A stretch of 64,000 nucleotides of DNA from Deltaproteobacteria bacterium (GTDB lineage: Bacteria > Desulfobacterota > Desulfarculia > Desulfarculales > Desulfarculaceae): the NCBI GenBank assembly GCA_020444165.1, contig JAHLLK010000008.1, positions 1-64,000 of the forward strand, given 5' to 3'. Below, in pieces: positions 17,686-27,240 of the stretch; positions within the stretch are counted from its first letter, which is position 1; the number at the start of each line of letters is the position of its first letter. The translations under genes were made by a program, and so were the position numbers. The notes below the pieces were generated by a model that made no database searches, was not told where the DNA came from, and saw only the letters and a program-made list of their open reading frames with translations.

Positions 17686-18650
17686 CCCGGCACGGCAAGA
17701 TGTTCAGCCTGGGGCTCCTCATCCTGGCCGGGGGGTTGGCCCTGCTCTATGGGGTGGTGGACAATCCCTATTACCTGAACGTCATGAACGTGGTGGCCCT
17801 GAACGTCATCGTGCTGGCCGGGCTGAACCTCCTCATCGGCTTTGCCGGGCAGATCAGCCTGGGCCACGCGGCGTTCTTCGGCTTGGGCGCCTATATCTCG
17901 GGCGTCCTCACCGGCTCTTACGGCTGGGAGCCCTGGACCACCCTGGGCTTCGCGGCGGTCATGGTGGCCCTTGTGGCCCTGGTGATCGGGGTGCCCACCC
18001 TGCGGCTGACCGGCAACTACCTGGTCATGGCCACCCTGGGCTTCAACCTCATCGTCACCGTGTTCCTGTTGCAGTTGGACGAGATCACCGGCGGGCCCAG
18101 CGGCTACGCCGGGGTGCCCTCGCTGTCCGTCTTCGGCCACCCCATCGTCAGCGACCAGGACTTCTTCCCCCTGGCCTGGGGCGCGGCGCTGGCGGCCCTG
18201 GCCCTGGCCCGCAACCTGGCCTACTCCCGGGTGGGGCGGGGGCTCCGGGCCCTGCACGACTCGCCCCTGGCCGCCGCCGCGGTGGGGGTGCCCATCGAGG
18301 CCTACAAGGTCAAGGTCTTCGTGCTCTCGGCCGTGTTCGCCAGCGTGGCGGGCTCGCTCTATGCCCACTATTTCAGCATTGTCACTCCCAAGACCTTTGA
18401 CATCTTCAAGTCGGTGGAGCTGGTGACCATGTGCATCGTGGGGGGCATGGGCTCGTTGTGGGGCGGGCTGTTGGGCGCGGTGCTCATCACCCCCCTGCCG
18501 CAGCTCTTGGCCGTGTTCGAGGAGTATCACGACCTCATCTTCGGCGGGCTCCTCCTGATGGTCCTGATGTTCCTGCCCCAGGGGGTCATGGGTTGGGCCG
18601 AGGCCCGGCTGTCCCGCCTGGGCCGCCTGGAAGAGAGGGTGGAGCCGTGA
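17682..18650 (+). CDS. livM: Branched-chain amino acid-type ABC transporter permease LivM
   Basis: A 322-residue second permease subunit with about nine membrane segments. Characteristic motifs are NLLIGFAGQISLGHAAF (about 49-65), TLGFNLIV and VGGMGSLWGGLLGAV. It overlaps livH upstream (ATGA) and livG downstream (GTGA), so the permeases and ATPase are coupled in translation. It should pair with LivH in the membrane. Confidence 0.93.
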   Translation: MTRHGKMFSLGLLILAGGLALLYGVVDNPYYLNVMNVVALNVIVLAGLNLLIGFAGQISLGHAAFFGLGAYISGVLTGSYGWEPWTTLGFAAVMVALVALVIGVPTLRLTGNYLVMATLGFNLIVTVFLLQLDEITGGPSGYAGVPSLSVFGHPIVSDQDFFPLAWGAALAALALARNLAYSRVGRGLRALHDSPLAAAAVGVPIEAYKVKVFVLSAVFASVAGSLYAHYFSIVTPKTFDIFKSVELVTMCIVGGMGSLWGGLLGAVLITPLPQLLAVFEEYHDLIFGGLLLMVLMFLPQGVMGWAEARLSRLGRLEERVEP

Positions 18651-19421
18651 GGGAGCCGCTCCTCATGGTCAGGGACCTCAGCATCAGCTTCGGAGGGGTG
18701 CAGGCCCTGCACGAAATCAGCTTCACCGCGGCGGCCGGCAGCATCACCGCCTTGATCGGGCCCAACGGCGCCGGCAAGACCACGGCCCTGAACTGCATCA
18801 GCGGGGTTTACCGGCCGGGCAAGGGCGACGTGAGCTTTGGCGGCCGGCCGGTGATGGGCCTGGGGGGCCACCGCCTGGCCCGTTTGGGCCTCACCCGCAC
18901 TTTCCAGAACCTCCAGGTGTTCGGCAAGATGTCCGTGCTGGAAAACGTCATGGTGGGCCAGCACTGCGTCACCAAGCGGGAGTTTTTGGCCGCCCTGTTC
19001 CGCCTGCCCGGCACCCGGGCCGAGGAGCGGGCCATGCGGCGCCGGGCCTGGGAGATGCTGGAGTTCGTGGGGCTCACCGCGGCGGCCGGCCGCCCGGCCA
19101 CGGAGCTGTCCTACGGCGACCAGAAGCGGGTGGAGCTGGCCCGGGCCCTGGTGAGCCGGCCGCGCATGGTGCTGTTGGACGAGCCGGTGGCCGGCCTGAA
19201 CCCGGCCGAGAGCGAGGAGCTGGGCCGGCTGATCCTGGCCACCCGGGCCGAGGGCACTGCGGTGGTGCTGGTGGAGCACGACATGGGCCTGGTGATGCGG
19301 CTCAGCGACCAGGTGGTGGTGCTCTCCTACGGCGAGAAGATCGCCCAGGGCGCCCCGCAAGAGGTGCAGGCCGACCCGGAAGTGATCCGCACCTATCTGG
19401 GCGGCGGGGAGGAGGCGGCCC

Positions 19422-19429
<8 letters not shown>
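18647..19429 (+). CDS. livG: ABC transporter ATPase LivG
   Basis: A 260-residue ATPase. Walker A GPNGAGKT is at 38-45, the signature LSYGDQKR near 154, Walker B VLLDEPVAG near 175 and the switch His in VLVEHDM. The GTG start at 18647 overlaps the livM stop as GTGA. The frame is open further upstream but lies within livM. It energises transport with LivF. Confidence 0.93.
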
Positions 19430-20171
<742 letters not shown>

Positions 20172-20179
20172 GGAGATTT

Positions 20180-20214
20180 CCGGGCCGGGAGAGCGCCACG
20201 GCGCTCCGGCCCGG
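20180..20214 (+). terminator. GC-rich hairpin between livF and livK
   Basis: CCGGGCCGG at 20180-20188 pairs with 20206-20214, with additional inner pairing (GAGCGCC with GGCGCT). No T-run follows. It may protect mRNA ends or partly stop transcription, allowing the binding protein gene to be expressed at a different level from the permeases. Confidence 0.4.
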
Positions 20215-20319
20215 CGGAGTTCGGGCAACTGACGAGGCGCGGGGGAGCGGCGGGGCGGACTGGGTGGCGTCCCGGCCGTCCGCCGGCCTGAGCGGCGAAA
20301 CTTTAGCGGGAGGAGAGTC

Positions 20320-21519
20320 ATGAAACGGAAATTGATCCTGGTCCTGGCCCTGGTCCTGGCCCTGGCCTTGAGCCTGGCGGGCTTGGGTCTGGCCGGCCCG
20401 GCCGCGGCGGCGGAACCCATCAAGATCGGGGCGTTCTTCGCCCTGTCCGGCCCCGGGGCCTCCATCGGCACGCCCACCAAGCTGGTGGCCCTGATGGTGG
20501 TGGACCACATCAACAAGAACGGCGGCATCAACGGCCGGCCCCTGGAGCTGGTGTTGGGCGACACCGAGGGCGAGCCCACCAAGGCCGTCATGGTGTTCAA
20601 GAAGTTCGCCACGCTGGACAAGGTGGTGGCCGTGATCGGCCCCACCCGCACCGGCACCGGCATGGCCGTGAAGAAGCAGATCGAGGCGGCCCACATCCCC
20701 ACCGTGATGACCGTGGGCGGCGACCCGGTGATCATGGAGGGCAAGCACGGCAAGATGGACTTCGGCACGGCTCGCTGGGTGTTCAAGGCCCCGCAGCGCT
20801 CTTCGGTGGCCGTGCAGAAGGTTTTGGACTACCTGAAGAAAAAAGGTATGACCAAGGTGGCGGTCCTCACCGCCGGCGATGGCTTTGGGCGGGACGGCGC
20901 CCGCTGGCTGGCCAAGCTGGCCCCCGCGGCCGGCATCACCATCGTGGCTGAGGAGCAGTTCAACCCCAGCGACGTGGACATGAAGAGCCAGCTCACCAAG
21001 CTGGCCGCGGCCAAGCCCGAGGCCTTCATCTGCTGGACCATCGGCCCGGCCGGGGCCATCGTGTCCAAGAACCACCACGCCCTGGGCCTCAAGGCTCCCC
21101 TGGTGCAGTGCCACGGCCTGCCCGGCGAGCGCTATCTGCAACTGGCCGGCGAGGCGGCCGAGGGCGACCTGATGCCCGGCACCAAGCTCATGGCCTGGCA
21201 GGCCCTGCCGGACAGCGATCCCCAGAAGAAGGTGATCGCCGAGTTCGTGCATCTGTACAACGACGTGTACAAGTACAACGAGAAGTACCCCCTCGACACC
21301 CACTCGGGTTATGCCTGGGACGCGGTGTACCTGCTGGCCGGGGCCATGCAGAAGGCCGGCACCGACCCGGACAAGCTCCGGGACGCCCTGGAGAACACCA
21401 AGGACTACGTGGGCATCAGCGGGGTTTACAACCTCTCGCCCACCGACCACAACGGCCTGGGCACCGACTCCATGATCATGCTCGAGGTCAAGGGCGGCAA
21501 GTTCGTCATGGCGGACTGA
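20320..21519 (+). CDS. livK: ABC transporter periplasmic substrate-binding protein, LivK/LivJ family
   Basis: A 399-residue binding protein of the type I periplasmic fold. A signal peptide with a Leu/Ala core spans residues 1-31, with cleavage likely near PAAAA-EP. The mature protein starts IKIGAFFALSGPGASIG, a typical ligand-pocket strand, and has HINKNGGINGRPLELV. It follows livF after 148 bp and a GC-rich hairpin, and has a strong GGAGGAG before its ATG. A strong terminator follows, so it closes the liv operon. Confidence 0.92.
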   Translation: MKRKLILVLALVLALALSLAGLGLAGPAAAAEPIKIGAFFALSGPGASIGTPTKLVALMVVDHINKNGGINGRPLELVLGDTEGEPTKAVMVFKKFATLDKVVAVIGPTRTGTGMAVKKQIEAAHIPTVMTVGGDPVIMEGKHGKMDFGTARWVFKAPQRSSVAVQKVLDYLKKKGMTKVAVLTAGDGFGRDGARWLAKLAPAAGITIVAEEQFNPSDVDMKSQLTKLAAAKPEAFICWTIGPAGAIVSKNHHALGLKAPLVQCHGLPGERYLQLAGEAAEGDLMPGTKLMAWQALPDSDPQKKVIAEFVHLYNDVYKYNEKYPLDTHSGYAWDAVYLLAGAMQKAGTDPDKLRDALENTKDYVGISGVYNLSPTDHNGLGTDSMIMLEVKGGKFVMAD

Positions 21520-21550
21520 GACAGGTCTGACGCGAGGCAACGACCGGGTC

Positions 21551-21608
21551 CCTGGACCCACCCCAAAAAGCCTACGGCTTGTTTGGGGGCTCCGGGGGCG
21601 GCCCGCGG
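21551..21608 (+). repeat. Degenerate copy of the hairpin core
   Basis: CCCCAAA...TTTGGGG pairing with a CCGGGGGCGGCCCGC side resembles the core stem of the elements at 34140-34215 and 56715-56775, with several mismatches. It sits immediately before the livK terminator. Confidence 0.45.
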
Positions 21609-21642
21609 CCGGCCCTCCCCGCCCGGGGAGGGCCGGTTTTTT
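21609..21642 (+). terminator. Rho-independent terminator of liv operon
   Basis: A perfect 12-bp stem CCGGCCCTCCCC (21609-21620) and its complement (21625-21636) around GCCC, followed directly by TTTTTT. The remaining DNA to 21870 has no supported gene. Confidence 0.93.
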
Positions 21643-21870
21643 GCTGCGCCCAGAGCTCATGTCGGCCTGACGGCGGCTGTCCCCGAGGGATATGCTTGTG
21701 AAAACAGTTCAAGGTCTATACACTAACCCCGCGGCGTTTGCCGGCCCCGGCGGACCCTGGCCGGGCCGGGGAACCGGTCGGCCCGGGCGGCGCAAGTCCG
21801 GAGACGGGATGTCCTATTTTAGGTTGATACGCTCCGGCGGTTTTTATCAGACAACGCCCTCTTTTTAAGC

Positions 21871-22524
21871 GTGGTGAACTGGCTTATGGATTCCATGGAA
21901 GATTACAAAGATCATTTTCTCTGCCAGAACATTCCGACCGCTCCCCCGGGCAAGATCAAGCTGGCCATCGGCCTGGAGACCCTGCTCAAACACAAGAACT
22001 TCAACTCCATCACCACCGCGGAGATCGCCCGCGTCTCCGGCGTGAACGAGTCGTTGATCTACCGCTACTTCACCAACAAGCGCGGTTTGCTGCATTTCAT
22101 CCTGGCGGAATACCTGAAGGAGACGGTCCGCATCATCTACGCCGACCTCCAGCCCCTGGACAGCCCGGTGGCCAAACTCCGCCAGCTCATCTGGCGCACC
22201 ATCGAGAACTGGCGCTGCAACCCGGTGTACGCCAAGATCCTCCTGTTGGAGGTGCGCAATTTTCAGGGTTACTTCAAGAGCGAGACCTACGGCATCGTCA
22301 TGGGCTATGCCAAGTTCATCCGCGCCCTGATCCGGGAGGGCATCGCCCGGGGGGAGATCCGCCGGGAGGTGTCGCCCTGGTTCGCCATGCAGGTCATCCT
22401 GGGCAGCATCGAGCACGTGGTCCTGCCCAGCATCATCTTCAACCAGAAGCTGGACGCGGACCAGTTCACGGAAAAGCTCTGTGAGGTGGTGTTCCACGGC
22501 CTGGCGACCCGGCGGGACGCCTAG
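21871..22524 (+). CDS. TetR-family transcription regulator
   Basis: A 217-residue regulator. The N-terminal helix-turn-helix spans about 47-72 (ITTAEIARVSGVNESLIYRY), typical of TetR; the rest is an all-helical ligand-binding and dimerisation domain. The start is uncertain: two GTGs (21871, 21874) and ATGs at 21886 and 21895 are possible and none has a clear ribosome-binding site. Its position just after the liv operon makes it a candidate to bind the palindrome at 16601-16617. Confidence 0.88.
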   Translation: MVNWLMDSMEDYKDHFLCQNIPTAPPGKIKLAIGLETLLKHKNFNSITTAEIARVSGVNESLIYRYFTNKRGLLHFILAEYLKETVRIIYADLQPLDSPVAKLRQLIWRTIENWRCNPVYAKILLLEVRNFQGYFKSETYGIVMGYAKFIRALIREGIARGEIRREVSPWFAMQVILGSIEHVVLPSIIFNQKLDADQFTEKLCEVVFHGLATRRDA

Positions 22525-22649
22525 CGGCCCGGCGGTTGCCCCGCGGGTCCGGTCCCCAGCCCGGAGGCCTCGGCCCAGCCGCCCCTTCTCCGGCGGAAAA
22601 GCCGCGCGGCCGTTCCTTCCCTGCTGCTCCCCCTCTGGCCAAACCTTCT

Positions 22650-24263
22650 TCAGTCCGCGGTGATCGGCCGCGGCTGGCTATCCTGCCACACCGATCCGGG
22701 GTTGTAGTCCTGGTTGTTGGTGTAAATCACCGAGCCGTCCGGGTGCACCCAGCGCTTCTCATAGCAGTTGGGGCCGACCTCGGGCTGGCGGGTGATGGGG
22801 TTGGTATAGAGCTGTTGGCCCTTGAGGTTGAGCTGCTGGTGGAAGTTGATGAGCGCGTTGGTCTTCTGGCGGCTTTCCACGATCTGCTGATCGGTCTGCT
22901 GCATCTGGGTCCAGACGCCCACGGCGGTGCGGCTGCGGGTGGCCTGGCCTTGCAGCTCCTTGGCCAGCCAATGGGGGTCCAGGGCAAAGGACTGCTGGAT
23001 CTCGGCCATGACCGGGCCCCATTTCTCCACCTCGTTCAGGGGGCAGCGCACGGCCAGGCTGAAGGAGTTGGACCAGAGGCCGGCCACCAGCTGGCCGGTC
23101 TGTTCGATGACCACGGTGTAGATCTCCAGGTAGGTCACGCCGCCTTCCACGTAGGTGATCTTCACCTGGCCGGCCTGATAGGTGACGCCCAGGCGGGCGC
23201 CGGGGCTGTAGTTGCGGATCAATTCGGCCACCCGGGGCAGGTCTTCCTGGCTCAGGATGCGGACGTTGCCCAGGCCGCCGTTCTTGTGCAGGGCCGGGAA
23301 CATCACCTGCATGGCGAACTGCTGGGGGGTCAGCGCGTAGCGCACCGTGGCCCCCTGGTAGGACTGGCCGATCTGCCCCCGCAGGATCTGGTTGTAGGTG
23401 GGGTCCATGTAGTACCAGGTGGGGAACAGGTTCAGCACCACCCGCTTGTCCGGGCTGAACACCCAGAAGTTGATCTTGGCCTTCATGGCGTTGAAGGGCC
23501 CGCCAGTCTGTTGGGGAATGAGGCGCATGATCCCGCCCTCGGTCTGCCAGCCTTCGGGCAGGAGCACCGAGAAGGCCCCTTCGGTGTGATCGCGGTAGGG
23601 CCGGAGCCGCAACGTGGCCGGCAGGCCCAGACTGGCCGCCGTGACCTTGCCGCCCACAGCCTGGTTCATCCCGGGCTGACCGGGCTGGCCGGGGTAGGGG
23701 GGCTGGCTGGTGTAGCCGGGCAGGTTGGGCTGCGAGGGCGGGGGCTGCTGCCCCGGGTACCCCGGCTGGCTCACGTAACCGGGCTGGCCCCCGTAACCGG
23801 GCTGGCCCCCGTAACCGGACGAGCCGGACGAGCCGGGCGGTGGGGTGGGCCAGTCGGCGGCCGGGGGCTGGGTATCGCTGTTCACCCGCTCCAAACGGGC
23901 CAGGGCCTGCCCGTCTTCGTAGAGCAGCAGAGTGTTACCGTCCGGCATTTGATATTGCAGCACATAGGGCGACTCGCCGGGCACCTCGACCATGAGGTTG
24001 GAGCCCTGCAGGCGGTAGCGGCCCCGTTCGGCCCGGATGCCCTGACCGCTGGTGTTCACCTGGCGGGTGAAGGTGCCGTCCGGGTTGAAGTGTACGGCCC
24101 ATTGCTCGACGCCGTCGCCGCCTTGCCAGTCACCATCCAGGGGACCGGCCAGGGCCGGCGCGGCCAGGAAAACCAGGAACAAACCCAGGGCCAGGGCCGG
24201 GATGAGTCTGGGAGCGCCAAGGCCCCGCCAGCCTGCTGAACTGCTAGACTGCTTACCAAGCAT
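22650..24263 (-). CDS. Secreted protein of unknown function, Pro/Gly/Gln-rich linker
   Basis: A 537-residue exported protein. A signal peptide lies at about 15-40 (LIPALALGLFLVFLAAPALA). Residues about 40-130 look like a small beta-rich lipocalin-type domain (WAVHFNPDGTFTRQV, GRYRLQGSNLMVEV). A low-complexity GYGGQPGY-type linker follows (about 150-210). The C-terminal ~320 residues form an unrecognised domain containing a segment about serine/lipase-like stress (FSVLLPEGWQ) that may mediate binding. ATG 24263 is chosen because GGAGG lies seven bases upstream. That ribosome-binding site sits inside a perfect 12-base palindrome (24264-24275). Confidence 0.75.
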   Translation of the reverse strand: MLGKQSSSSAGWRGLGAPRLIPALALGLFLVFLAAPALAGPLDGDWQGGDGVEQWAVHFNPDGTFTRQVNTSGQGIRAERGRYRLQGSNLMVEVPGESPYVLQYQMPDGNTLLLYEDGQALARLERVNSDTQPPAADWPTPPPGSSGSSGYGGQPGYGGQPGYVSQPGYPGQQPPPSQPNLPGYTSQPPYPGQPGQPGMNQAVGGKVTAASLGLPATLRLRPYRDHTEGAFSVLLPEGWQTEGGIMRLIPQQTGGPFNAMKAKINFWVFSPDKRVVLNLFPTWYYMDPTYNQILRGQIGQSYQGATVRYALTPQQFAMQVMFPALHKNGGLGNVRILSQEDLPRVAELIRNYSPGARLGVTYQAGQVKITYVEGGVTYLEIYTVVIEQTGQLVAGLWSNSFSLAVRCPLNEVEKWGPVMAEIQQSFALDPHWLAKELQGQATRSRTAVGVWTQMQQTDQQIVESRQKTNALINFHQQLNLKGQQLYTNPITRQPEVGPNCYEKRWVHPDGSVIYTNNQDYNPGSVWQDSQPRPITAD

Positions 24264-24371
24264 GGAGGTACCTCCAAAAATCCTCGCCCCGGGGGCCAGG
24301 AAGAAAGTCGGCGGCCAGTACCGCGTCGGGGGGGGCCGGTCCGCCGTGCCGGGCCCTCCGCTGGGGCTCAC

Positions 24372-26243
24372 TCAACCGCCCACGGTCACCCGGTTGCGGC
24401 CGTGGCGTTTGCTGCCAAACAGGGCTTGGTCGGCCAAGGCCAACAGGGTCTGCATGTCCTGGGCGTCGTCCGGGAAGGTTGCCAAGCCGGCGCTGGCCGT
24501 TAGGCGCACCTCCAGATCGAAGGCGCTGAGAAACACCCGCTCGGCCAGGGTGAGGCAGATCTCCCGGGCCTTGTCCAGGGCCAGGCCCCGGTCATAACCC
24601 GGCAGCACCACCACGAACTCGTCGCCGGCGTAAGCCACGGCGTAGCTGGGCTCACTCAACAGTTCACGGATGGTGTGGGCCACCTCGCGGATGGCCCGGC
24701 TGCCGTTCAAGTGCCCGTGGGTATCGACGATTTCCTTGAAATGGTCCAGGTCCAGGAAGATGAGGGAGAAGCGGCCGCCGGCCTCTTTTTGGGCCGCTAT
24801 GAGCCGCTCCAGGTCCTGGTAGAGAAAACGGGTGTTGTGCAGGTTGGTGAGGCTGTCGTGGTTGGACAGGCGCCGGAACTTCTCCCGGCTGGCCCGCAGC
24901 TCCTCCTCGTTGCGTTTCTGGCGGGAGAGGTCGGCCACAAAGCTGAAATAGCCGGCCAGTTCCCCGTCTTCCTGCAAGAGCCAGTTGCCGAAGGTGAGGA
25001 CCGGCACCTGGCGGGAGCCGTCCTTGACCCACAGGGCCATCTCCGACACCAGGGGTTCCTGTTGGGCCAGCTCCTCGGAGTCCAGGCTCAACAGCCGCCG
25101 GGTGGGTTCGTCCGCCACCAGCCCCTTGATGTCCCGGCCCAAGAGATCCCCCTCGGTGTACTCCAGGAGGTGGCACAGGGCCTCGTTCACCTCCTGGATG
25201 GCCAGGTCCGGACCGGTGAGGCAGAAACCCTGGTTGGTGGTGTTGATGATGAGCCGGAACTTGCGCTCGCTGGCCCGGAGCTCTTCCTCCGCCCGCTTAC
25301 GCTCGGTGATGTCGATGAGGGCGATGACCACCCGGGACAGGGAGTCCTCGTGGCCGGGCACCGCGGTGGAGCGCAGCACCACGTGCCGGAGGTTGCCCTT
25401 GGCGGTGTAGAAGGAGTCCTCCCGCTCGTGGGACACGATGCGGCCTTCGGCCAGGGCCGGGATGATCTGGCGGGCCAGGCGCAAAAAGCGTACGGGATCT
25501 TGTTGGGCCAGGTTGGTGTCCAGGGGCTGGCCGGGTTCCACCTCGAAAAGCTCGTACAGGGCCAGGTTCTGGTCCATGTGCCGCACCAGTCCCATGGCCT
25601 GCCGGACCTCGGCCGGGTTCTCATCCACCCAACGGACCCAGTCCTCCACGCCCTCGGCCTCTTTTTGCTCCAGATAGGCTTTCAGCAGGGAGGCGTCCTT
25701 TTCCATCAGGGCCACCGGCGAGGACTGGAACAGCACCCGGTAACGCAACTCGCCGGCCCGGAGCGCCTCCTCGGCCCGTTTGCGCTGGGTGATGTCCACC
25801 CCCACCGAGATGACCTCCTGCAACTGGCCTGCGGCGTTCAACACCGGGTGGTTGCGCCAGGACACCCAGACCCGCTCCCCGTTGGCCCGCTGGTTCTCGT
25901 TTTCGTTGATGGGAAAGCGGTGGGGTTCGGCCACCAGGGCCCGCACCATGGGGTTGAGATTCCGCCCCCAGGAATCCACCTCGGGGATCAGGCTGCCCAA
26001 CAGGGGTCGGCCCACGATCTCCTCGGGCCGGTAGCCGAAGAAGTCCAGGGCGTATTGGTTCAGGTGCACGACCCGGCCCTGGGAGTCCCAGCGCACCATG
26101 AAGCTGTTGGAGGCCAAGAGCTCCTGGTACAGGCGGCGGTCCTGGCGGAGCCGCGTGTTTTCCTGGCGGAGCCGCTCCAGTTCTTCTAAATGGGGCTCCT
26201 TCCCCAAGCCGGGTGCGGGTGGCGCGGGGATGGGGGGCGGCAT
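24372..26243 (-). CDS. PAS-domain diguanylate cyclase (GGDEF)
   Basis: A 623-residue signalling protein without membrane segments. A short coiled coil (about 15-40) is followed by three PAS modules (about 40-155, 160-310, 315-445), each closing with a DITxRKRAEEEL-like linker. A C-terminal GGDEF domain spans about 455-620. Its active-site loop reads AGDEF (539-543), a variant compatible with c-di-GMP synthesis. No RxxD inhibitory site is visible before it. The start ATG overlaps the stop of the PIMT gene by one base (TGATG), so the two are coupled. Confidence 0.92.
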   Translation of the reverse strand: MPPPIPAPPAPGLGKEPHLEELERLRQENTRLRQDRRLYQELLASNSFMVRWDSQGRVVHLNQYALDFFGYRPEEIVGRPLLGSLIPEVDSWGRNLNPMVRALVAEPHRFPINENENQRANGERVWVSWRNHPVLNAAGQLQEVISVGVDITQRKRAEEALRAGELRYRVLFQSSPVALMEKDASLLKAYLEQKEAEGVEDWVRWVDENPAEVRQAMGLVRHMDQNLALYELFEVEPGQPLDTNLAQQDPVRFLRLARQIIPALAEGRIVSHEREDSFYTAKGNLRHVVLRSTAVPGHEDSLSRVVIALIDITERKRAEEELRASERKFRLIINTTNQGFCLTGPDLAIQEVNEALCHLLEYTEGDLLGRDIKGLVADEPTRRLLSLDSEELAQQEPLVSEMALWVKDGSRQVPVLTFGNWLLQEDGELAGYFSFVADLSRQKRNEEELRASREKFRRLSNHDSLTNLHNTRFLYQDLERLIAAQKEAGGRFSLIFLDLDHFKEIVDTHGHLNGSRAIREVAHTIRELLSEPSYAVAYAGDEFVVVLPGYDRGLALDKAREICLTLAERVFLSAFDLEVRLTASAGLATFPDDAQDMQTLLALADQALFGSKRHGRNRVTVGG

Positions 26244-26977
26244 CAGCGGACTTCCCCGCCGGTCATGGGCACGAAAACCACGGGCTCCAACCGGCGCACG
26301 GTGAACCGGCCCTGGGCGTCCTTGACCAGGAGATCCAGGAACTGCAACCCGCCGGGCGGACCCACCGGGGCCACCAGCCGGCCGCCGGGAGCCAGTTGCT
26401 CCACCAGGGCGTCGGGAATCTGGGGCGCGGCCGCGGTGAGGATGATGGCGTCAAAGGGCGCGGCCGCGGGCCAACCCTGGTAGCCGTCGCCGGCCCGGGT
26501 CTCGATGTTCCGGTAACCCAGGGCGGCCAGGCGGCGGGCGGCCTCCTGGGCCAGGGAAGGCACGATCTCGATGGTGTAGACCCGGCCGGCGATCTCGGCC
26601 AGCACCGCGGCCTGGTAGCCCGAGCCGGTGCCGATTTCCAGGACCTTTTCCCCGCCCTTCAAACCCAACAGCTCGGTCATGTAGGCCACGATGTAGGGCT
26701 GGGAGATGGTCTGGCCCCCGCCGATGGGCAGGGGATGGTCGGCGTAGGCCGCGCCGGCCAGGCCCGGGGGCACGAACAGATGGCGGGGCACCCGCTTCAT
26801 GGCCGCCAGCACCAGGGGATCGGTCACCCCCCGGGCCGCGATATGCTCGGCCACCATGGCCGCACGCCGGGAGGCCTGTTTGGCCTCGTCGCCGGGTGGG
26901 GTGGCCTGCCCGGCCAGGGCCGCTGGGCTGAGCGTGGCCAAGAGGACGCCGGCTATCATCGCGGTCAGTATGGGCAT
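26243..26977 (-). CDS. pcm: Protein-L-isoaspartate O-methyltransferase with export signal
   Basis: A 244-residue repair enzyme that methylates L-isoaspartyl residues of damaged proteins. Motifs: GGGQTISQPYIVAYMTELL (PIMT-specific, with the catalytic Ser/Thr region), VLEIGTGSGYQAA (SAM binding) and VYTIEIVP. Unlike the usual cytosolic enzyme it begins with a hydrophobic segment ending SPAALA, which looks like a signal peptide, so it may work in the periplasm. ATG 26977 follows an AAGGAG; an ATG at 26998 is possible but has no ribosome-binding site. It is coupled to the diguanylate cyclase gene. Confidence 0.9.
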   Translation of the reverse strand: MPILTAMIAGVLLATLSPAALAGQATPPGDEAKQASRRAAMVAEHIAARGVTDPLVLAAMKRVPRHLFVPPGLAGAAYADHPLPIGGGQTISQPYIVAYMTELLGLKGGEKVLEIGTGSGYQAAVLAEIAGRVYTIEIVPSLAQEAARRLAALGYRNIETRAGDGYQGWPAAAPFDAIILTAAAPQIPDALVEQLAPGGRLVAPVGPPGGLQFLDLLVKDAQGRFTVRRLEPVVFVPMTGGEVR

Positions 26978-27240
26978 GGCTCCTTCATCCTGCAACAAAG
27001 CATACCAGAAAAATGGTATATCCCCGCAACTTGGCGGGCCACGGCAGGCCGCCCGCCCGGGCCGGCCGGCCCGGGAGCGCTATATGAAGTAGACTAAACC
27101 GGATGACGTTGCCGGGTGAAGCCTATTCTTCACTCAAACCGGTGCTGTGCCGGCAAATAATGGTTGCCAGGCCGGATCAGGGATAGTAGGCATAACGCTA
27201 TCCTGGGAGTCCCCCGGATAGGGAGCGGCAGAAAGGCCTT

